DNA from: Alphaproteobacteria bacterium
Lineage (GTDB): Bacteria; Pseudomonadota; Gammaproteobacteria; JAGOUN01
DNA length: 19,809 nt
Assembly (NCBI GenBank): GCA_021151585.1
Contig: JAGKWX010000028.1
Coordinates: 1-19,809, forward strand
Reading direction: 5' to 3'
Below, in pieces: positions 15,182 through 19,809 of this stretch. The first letter of the stretch is position 1. Every line of letters begins with the position of its first letter. The notes beneath the pieces are model-generated. The model saw only the letters and a program-made list of their open reading frames with translations, did no database searches and had not been told where the DNA came from. The position numbers and the translations under genes were made by a program.

Positions 15182-18100
15182 TTTGATTGGGGTATGCCTG
15201 ATAAAGTTATAGGAAAAACTTCAGAACCATCAATAAACGAAAACATAAGCGAAACGCTTGCACCTTCAGGGCAAGCACGAGTATGGGCACAACAGTTTTT
15301 ATTACCTCCAAAAAAACAAGCTGTCTATCATGTTCCCGTAGGGTTACCGTTAGAAGGGTTATATAATGAACATATGATTCGCTTGGCTCTGCAAGCTTTG
15401 GTAAACCAACACGATGCCCTGCGTTGTCAATTTGAGCAAAGTGATGTAGGAGTAAAAATTGTTGTCGTCCAAGATGTCTTGTTGCCGCTAGAAATTATAT
15501 CTATCGAACAAAATACCACAACATTTAAAGATTTTTGTCAAACGCATTTTGATAAGCCATTTAATTTAGATCAAGGGCCATTATGGCGCGTAGCTTTGAT
15601 TCGACATGATGACACACACGCTTATCTTTATTTTGTTTATCATCACATTATTGTGGACGGTGATTCTCTTGATATTTTAATGCGTGACTTTACTAATTAC
15701 TACAATCATAGTGTTCAACACGGAACAATTGCTGTAGCTGAAATACAATCTAATCAATATATAAAATATGCGAGTCATCAAAAATCAAGTGATACGCACG
15801 ATAGTCAGTATTGGCAAGAACAATTAAAAGACTACCCAGAAACTACTTTACCCATGCTGGATAAACCCAGGCCTATGTTGCCATCATATGATGGACAATT
15901 ATACCGTTTTGATATTGAATTACCTGAAAATATACAAATGGTCTGTCAATATTTTGAAACTTCGTTAACCGGGTTGATGCTTGCCGCATATAATTTATTG
16001 TTATACAAGATAACAGATCAGCAAGATTTAATCATTGGCGTGCCAACTTCTTATCGAAGTCAAGGAAAGTTAAATAATATAATTGGTTACTTTATTGATA
16101 CGTTACCAATCCGTTCTAAAATGGAAGCAGAGAGTATGGTTGCTGATTTTATTAAGCAAATATCACTCAACCGTAGTATGGCTTACGCACATCAGTCTCT
16201 TGATTTTCCTGGCATCTTGAAATTATTATCGGTAAAAAATAATCCTGCTGTGACACCTTTATTCCAAAGTTTTTTTATTATGATGGAGCAAATGATGCCA
16301 CAACAATATCAATTGATAGGGCTTCATCCATTAACATCACTTGATGCTCGGGGTATTTCTTTTGATAAAATTGATTATTCTATTTCAAAATATGATTTGA
16401 CTTTACGTATCGATCAACAAGGTGATCATCTGTCCTGTAGTTTTGAATACGCAACAGATTGTTTTCGTGAAGATAGTGTTGCTGTTCTTGCGGATTATTT
16501 TTGTAATCTGCTAAAGCAAGTGTTGGATATAGACAATCCTAAACGTTGTGATCAATTAGTTTTGACAGATGCTACGCCTATTCAAGTTTATGAAATGCAG
16601 TCTAGACAATCGCCTTGTTTATTAGAGCAACTTAGACAACACGCTAAATATAGGCCCAATCAATACGCATTATCTGACGCAACAATAAAGATTACCTATA
16701 AGCAACTTTGGCAACGATTGAATGTACTAGTAAATACTTTGAAGCAACAAGTACAGGAAAAAAATCCAGTCATTGCAATTTTATTACCTCGCGGATGTTC
16801 GCTTGTTATCAGCCAATTAGCTATTTTAGCTATAGGTGGAGCTTATGTGCCAATTGATCCGGATTATCCAGAAGACAGAAAAAAATCAATTCTAAAACAA
16901 TCAAACGCCAATTTAGTTATTTGTGATCATCAGGATATCGATTTCTCTATACCAAATCTGGTACTAAATAAAATGGTCATGAAAATTATTCAAAGCAAAT
17001 CAATCATTCCATTAAGACAAAGACAGACACCTGCTTATATTTTATTTACCTCAGGTTCAACTGGAGAACCCAAAGGAATTGCAATAAGCTATGGTGCGTT
17101 AATGGATTTTCTTGCCAGTTGTCAGCAAATATTACCGTTGAGTCAGGATGATGTTTGGCTATCAATCACCAATCCATGTTTTGATATTTCAGGCTATGAA
17201 TATTTTGCACCATTATCAGCTGGTGCAAAATGTCACATCCTAGATAAAGTGATTGTGCAAGATGGATCCTTATTAAAAGAACAACTTGAAACTATAAAAC
17301 CAACTCTTCTACAAGCAACACCTATTACTTGGGAAAATTTAGCAAAAGCAAAATGGGTAATGCCTGCTGGATTTCGTGCAATATGTGGTGGTGAGCGATT
17401 ATCAGAAAAAGCTTATCACTTTTTAACAGAATCTGCTGGTCATGCGTACCAATTTTACGGCCCGACTGAAGCAACTATTTGGGCCACGTATACTGAAATA
17501 CGCAAAGGACACCTCCCAAATAATATTGGTACACCCCTGCCACATATGCAAATATTTGTGCTTGATAATAAACAACGATTATTACCGCCCATGGTTCCAG
17601 GTGAGCTTTATCTTTCTGGAAGTGGCTTGGCAGAAGGATATTGGCAAGATGAAGAAAAAACACAGCAAGCATTTTTAGAAGTAGATGCTGTACCAGGAGT
17701 GCGATTGTATCGCACTGGTGACAAAGTAAGGCAATTACCAGACGGCACTATTGAATATATTAGTCGAATTGATACCCAGCTAAAAATTAATGGTTACCGT
17801 ATTGAATCAGGAGAAGTTGAGGCAATTATAAGTAGTTATTACGGTGTACAAAACTGTGTAGTTATTCGTATTGAACGAGAAGGCATGGCTGAATTGGTTG
17901 CCTGTATTCAGACTAATAATGATCAGCCCATAGATCAGGATGTTTTGTTAAACCATGCGCAACAACGCTTACCATCTTACATGATACCTACTGCTATTTA
18001 TCAAGTTGATAGTTTTCCACTGAATTCCAGAGGTAAGACAGATAAAACACAGTTACAAGAAATGTATCTTCGACATGTTCACTCCAAGAATGATGCACCG

Positions 18101-19809
18101 ATTCAAATCAATAGTGATTACCAAACCTGGTTTATCAACTATTTAAGTGAATTTATAAATGGGAGAGCAACGCAACTTAATTTAACTAAAACAAATTATT
18201 TTGAACTTGGGTTAAAATCCAGACATATTATTGAAATGGCCCATGCTTTTAGTAAAATATACGGTGAAACAATTCATCCTGCTTTATTTTATCAGTATAC
18301 CAATGCAACATTGCTACTCAATTATTTATCTCAGAAAGCAAGAAGTAATGCTTTAACTCAACAGCCAAATCTTAATCTTAAGATTCAAACAAGCGAACCA
18401 ATCGCTATTGTTGGAATGGCATGTCGTTATCCAGGAGCAGACGATATAATTTCTTTCTGGGATTTATTAACAAATATGCGATCGGGATTACATCATTATA
18501 GCCAAAATGAGCTGAATCAATTAAATATCCCAAAATCGTTAATGACGGATAGTCGCTACGTCCCTGTTGCAGGGCGTATTAAAGGTATTGATTTATTTGA
18601 TGCACAGTTTTTTAATTTCACTCCAAAAGAAGCAAACCTAACTAGTCCGGCACAACGCTTATTTATGGAAGTTGTGTGGCACGCCTTAGAAAACGCAAAT
18701 AGTGCCGCATTAAATCCTCAACGAGAAACCGTGGCTATTTTTGCAGGCTGTGGTGACAACGACTATCTTATTGGTGGTTATCAAAACCCTACCACTTATC
18801 AAGCAATGCTTGGTAATGAAAAAGATTATTTAGTTACGAGAGTAGCCTATAAATTAAATCTCACAGGACCTGCGGTCAATGTCCAAACGGCTTGTTCATC
18901 TTCTCTAGTGGCATTGCACTACGCCATAAATAGTATTCAATCTGGAGAATGCACCTCTGCTGTTGCCGGTGGAGTTTCGATCGTGCCAGTAAAAGAAGGC
19001 GGCTATTTGGCTAATGATGGTTTTATGTTTTCACTGAGTGGACGCTGTGCACCGTTTTCCAATCAAGCCGATGGCATTGTAGCTTCACATGGTATAGGGG
19101 TTGTGATTTTAAAATCATTAACTCAAGCACAGCTCGATGGTGATTATATATACGGGATAGTTAAAGGCTCTGCAGTAAACAATGATGGCAGCGAAAAAGC
19201 CTCTTATGTCGCCCCAAGTCCCGAAAAACAAGCTGAAGTGATTGAAGCGGCTTTACAACGTGCAGAAGTAGAAAAAAGTACTATCTCTTACATCGAAGCA
19301 CACGGTACTGGCACAGCATTAGGTGACCCGATTGAAATTAATGGGCTGAATAAAGTCTATGCTCATCGAGAGCGACACAGCATTGCTATTGGTTCGACAA
19401 AAAGCAATATTGGTCATACAATTGCAGCATCGGGTGTTGCTGGAGTGATAAAAACTGTTCTCGCACTACATTATCGCCAATTGCCAGGTACATTATATGC
19501 AGAAGTCACTAGTGAACAGATTGACTTTGAAAATTCGCCTTTTCGTATACTAAAGAAAACCGAGCCATGGCGAACTGGGGAGCTTAGTAGACGTGCTGGA
19601 GTTAGTTCTTTTGGTATAGGCGGCACGAATGCTCACGTGATATTGGAAGAAGCGCCTAAAACGCTGTTAAGCGATGAAGAACGTTTAGCCCATCAATGGA
19701 TTGGTGTCAATGATAGTTCTGTTCCTCTTCACAAGAGTACCGATCAAGGTCCTTGGTTGTTTGTCCTCTCTGCGAAAACCTCAACGGCCTTGCAATCCCA
19801 AGTGAAGCA
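15002..19809 (+). CDS. Hybrid NRPS-PKS megasynthase, 5' part (ankyrin - C - A - PCP - KS - AT linker)
   Basis: I translated the frame from the ATG at 15002 to the window end (1602 codons) without meeting a stop. Domains by rough residue: ankyrin-like cap 1-60; condensation domain 89-515 with HHIIVDG (H214, H215, D219); adenylation 540-1030 with a glycine-like code; PCP with S1073; KS 1131-1552 with C1298, H1434 and H1472; then the start of a KS-AT linker (WLFVLSAKTSTALQSQ). It should take the oxazole-bearing chain from the previous PCP, couple glycine and pass the aminoacyl chain to a PKS module. It lies 6 bases after the previous gene. The 3' end, including the AT, is outside the window. Confidence 0.96.
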   Translation, partial: MNKITLIKLLKSGDITLLKQAIEANENLNFCDPETGQSLANIVIELNLDAAIDLLMTYESFDWGMPDKVIGKTSEPSINENISETLAPSGQARVWAQQFLLPPKKQAVYHVPVGLPLEGLYNEHMIRLALQALVNQHDALRCQFEQSDVGVKIVVVQDVLLPLEIISIEQNTTTFKDFCQTHFDKPFNLDQGPLWRVALIRHDDTHAYLYFVYHHIIVDGDSLDILMRDFTNYYNHSVQHGTIAVAEIQSNQYIKYASHQKSSDTHDSQYWQEQLKDYPETTLPMLDKPRPMLPSYDGQLYRFDIELPENIQMVCQYFETSLTGLMLAAYNLLLYKITDQQDLIIGVPTSYRSQGKLNNIIGYFIDTLPIRSKMEAESMVADFIKQISLNRSMAYAHQSLDFPGILKLLSVKNNPAVTPLFQSFFIMMEQMMPQQYQLIGLHPLTSLDARGISFDKIDYSISKYDLTLRIDQQGDHLSCSFEYATDCFREDSVAVLADYFCNLLKQVLDIDNPKRCDQLVLTDATPIQVYEMQSRQSPCLLEQLRQHAKYRPNQYALSDATIKITYKQLWQRLNVLVNTLKQQVQEKNPVIAILLPRGCSLVISQLAILAIGGAYVPIDPDYPEDRKKSILKQSNANLVICDHQDIDFSIPNLVLNKMVMKIIQSKSIIPLRQRQTPAYILFTSGSTGEPKGIAISYGALMDFLASCQQILPLSQDDVWLSITNPCFDISGYEYFAPLSAGAKCHILDKVIVQDGSLLKEQLETIKPTLLQATPITWENLAKAKWVMPAGFRAICGGERLSEKAYHFLTESAGHAYQFYGPTEATIWATYTEIRKGHLPNNIGTPLPHMQIFVLDNKQRLLPPMVPGELYLSGSGLAEGYWQDEEKTQQAFLEVDAVPGVRLYRTGDKVRQLPDGTIEYISRIDTQLKINGYRIESGEVEAIISSYYGVQNCVVIRIEREGMAELVACIQTNNDQPIDQDVLLNHAQQRLPSYMIPTAIYQVDSFPLNSRGKTDKTQLQEMYLRHVHSKNDAPIQINSDYQTWFINYLSEFINGRATQLNLTKTNYFELGLKSRHIIEMAHAFSKIYGETIHPALFYQYTNATLLLNYLSQKARSNALTQQPNLNLKIQTSEPIAIVGMACRYPGADDIISFWDLLTNMRSGLHHYSQNELNQLNIPKSLMTDSRYVPVAGRIKGIDLFDAQFFNFTPKEANLTSPAQRLFMEVVWHALENANSAALNPQRETVAIFAGCGDNDYLIGGYQNPTTYQAMLGNEKDYLVTRVAYKLNLTGPAVNVQTACSSSLVALHYAINSIQSGECTSAVAGGVSIVPVKEGGYLANDGFMFSLSGRCAPFSNQADGIVASHGIGVVILKSLTQAQLDGDYIYGIVKGSAVNNDGSEKASYVAPSPEKQAEVIEAALQRAEVEKSTISYIEAHGTGTALGDPIEINGLNKVYAHRERHSIAIGSTKSNIGHTIAASGVAGVIKTVLALHYRQLPGTLYAEVTSEQIDFENSPFRILKKTEPWRTGELSRRAGVSSFGIGGTNAHVILEEAPKTLLSDEERLAHQWIGVNDSSVPLHKSTDQGPWLFVLSAKTSTALQSQVK
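15266..16552 (+). other. Condensation domain
   Basis: Starts with SGQARVWAQQFLLPP (C1-like), then NQHDALRCQF (C2-like), HHIIVDG at 15641-15661 (C3, catalytic His215) and IIGYFIDTLPIRS (C5-like). It is an ordinary amide-forming C domain, in contrast with the Cy domain of the preceding module. It joins the oxazole carboxyl thioester to the next amino acid. Confidence 0.93.
16619..18080 (+). other. Adenylation domain, glycine-like code
   Basis: ILFTSGSTGEPKG (A3), FDISGYEYF (A4 from 17180), QFYGPTEATIW (A5), YRTGDKVRQ (A7), KINGYRIESGEVE (A8) and SRGKTDK with Lys1012 (A10). Aligned to GrsA the code reads D-I-Y-Q-I-G-F-I-W-K. It is nearest the usual glycine code DILQLGLIWK, with three conservative changes. 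Substrate is probably glycine; a small related residue cannot be excluded. Confidence 0.8.
18110..18345 (+). other. Carrier protein with GLKS motif
   Basis: YFELGLKSRHIIEMAHAFSK holds Ser1073 (codon 18218-18220). The residue before the Ser is Lys in place of the usual Asp or His. The surrounding helices fit a carrier domain. Confidence 0.82.
18392..19657 (+). other. Ketosynthase KS3 (accepts an aminoacyl chain)
   Basis: Runs from EPIAIVGMACRYPG to FGIGGTNAHVILEEAP. Cys1298 in TACSSSL (codon 18893-18895), His1434 in EAHGTGT, His1472 in KSNIGH. VNNDGSEKASYVAPSPEKQ is typical of KS domains placed after NRPS modules. The usual DPQQR is SPAQR here. After 19657 the remaining bases encode a linker and the first residues of a KS-AT linker region. 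Confidence 0.94.

Overview
The whole window lies inside one plus-strand operon encoding a hybrid polyketide synthase / non-ribosomal peptide synthetase (PKS/NRPS) assembly line. Three genes are present: the 3' end of a PKS gene (1-1071, open at the left edge), a complete 4645-residue PKS-NRPS subunit (1058-14995), and the first 1602 codons of an NRPS-PKS subunit (15002-19809, open at the right edge). There is no non-coding stretch longer than 6 bases. I see no RNA genes, mobile elements, CRISPR, terminators or promoters, and the minus strand carries only shadow ORFs.

Layout. Subunit 1 ends with KR (Tyr present) - carrier - ankyrin. Subunit 2 reads ankyrin - KS1 - degenerate AT remnant - DH - C-methyltransferase - KR (catalytic Tyr replaced by His) - ACP - KS2 - AT (malonyl-type) - carrier - Cy - A (Ser code) interrupted by an Ox (FMN oxidase) region - PCP - ankyrin. 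Subunit 3 reads ankyrin - C - A (Gly-like code) - PCP - KS3 - start of an AT linker. Read colinearly, a polyketide chain is extended by a C-methylating module and a malonyl module, capped with serine that is cyclised and oxidised to an oxazole, joined to glycine, then passed back to a KS for further polyketide extension. All order and product statements are inferred from domain order.

The most notable feature is that both subunit boundaries are flanked by ankyrin-repeat segments. The C-terminus of each upstream subunit and the N-terminus of each downstream subunit carry short ankyrin-like modules, in the positions where assembly lines normally carry docking domains. This suggests an ankyrin-based docking system; I know of no described docking class of this kind, but I could not search.

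Organism. The DNA is strongly AT-rich by eye, with ATG starts, purine-rich ribosome sites and tightly packed genes. Together with the liking for ankyrin repeats, this would fit an AT-rich, possibly host-associated gammaproteobacterium (Legionellales-like). No taxonomic marker gene is present, so this is a weak inference.
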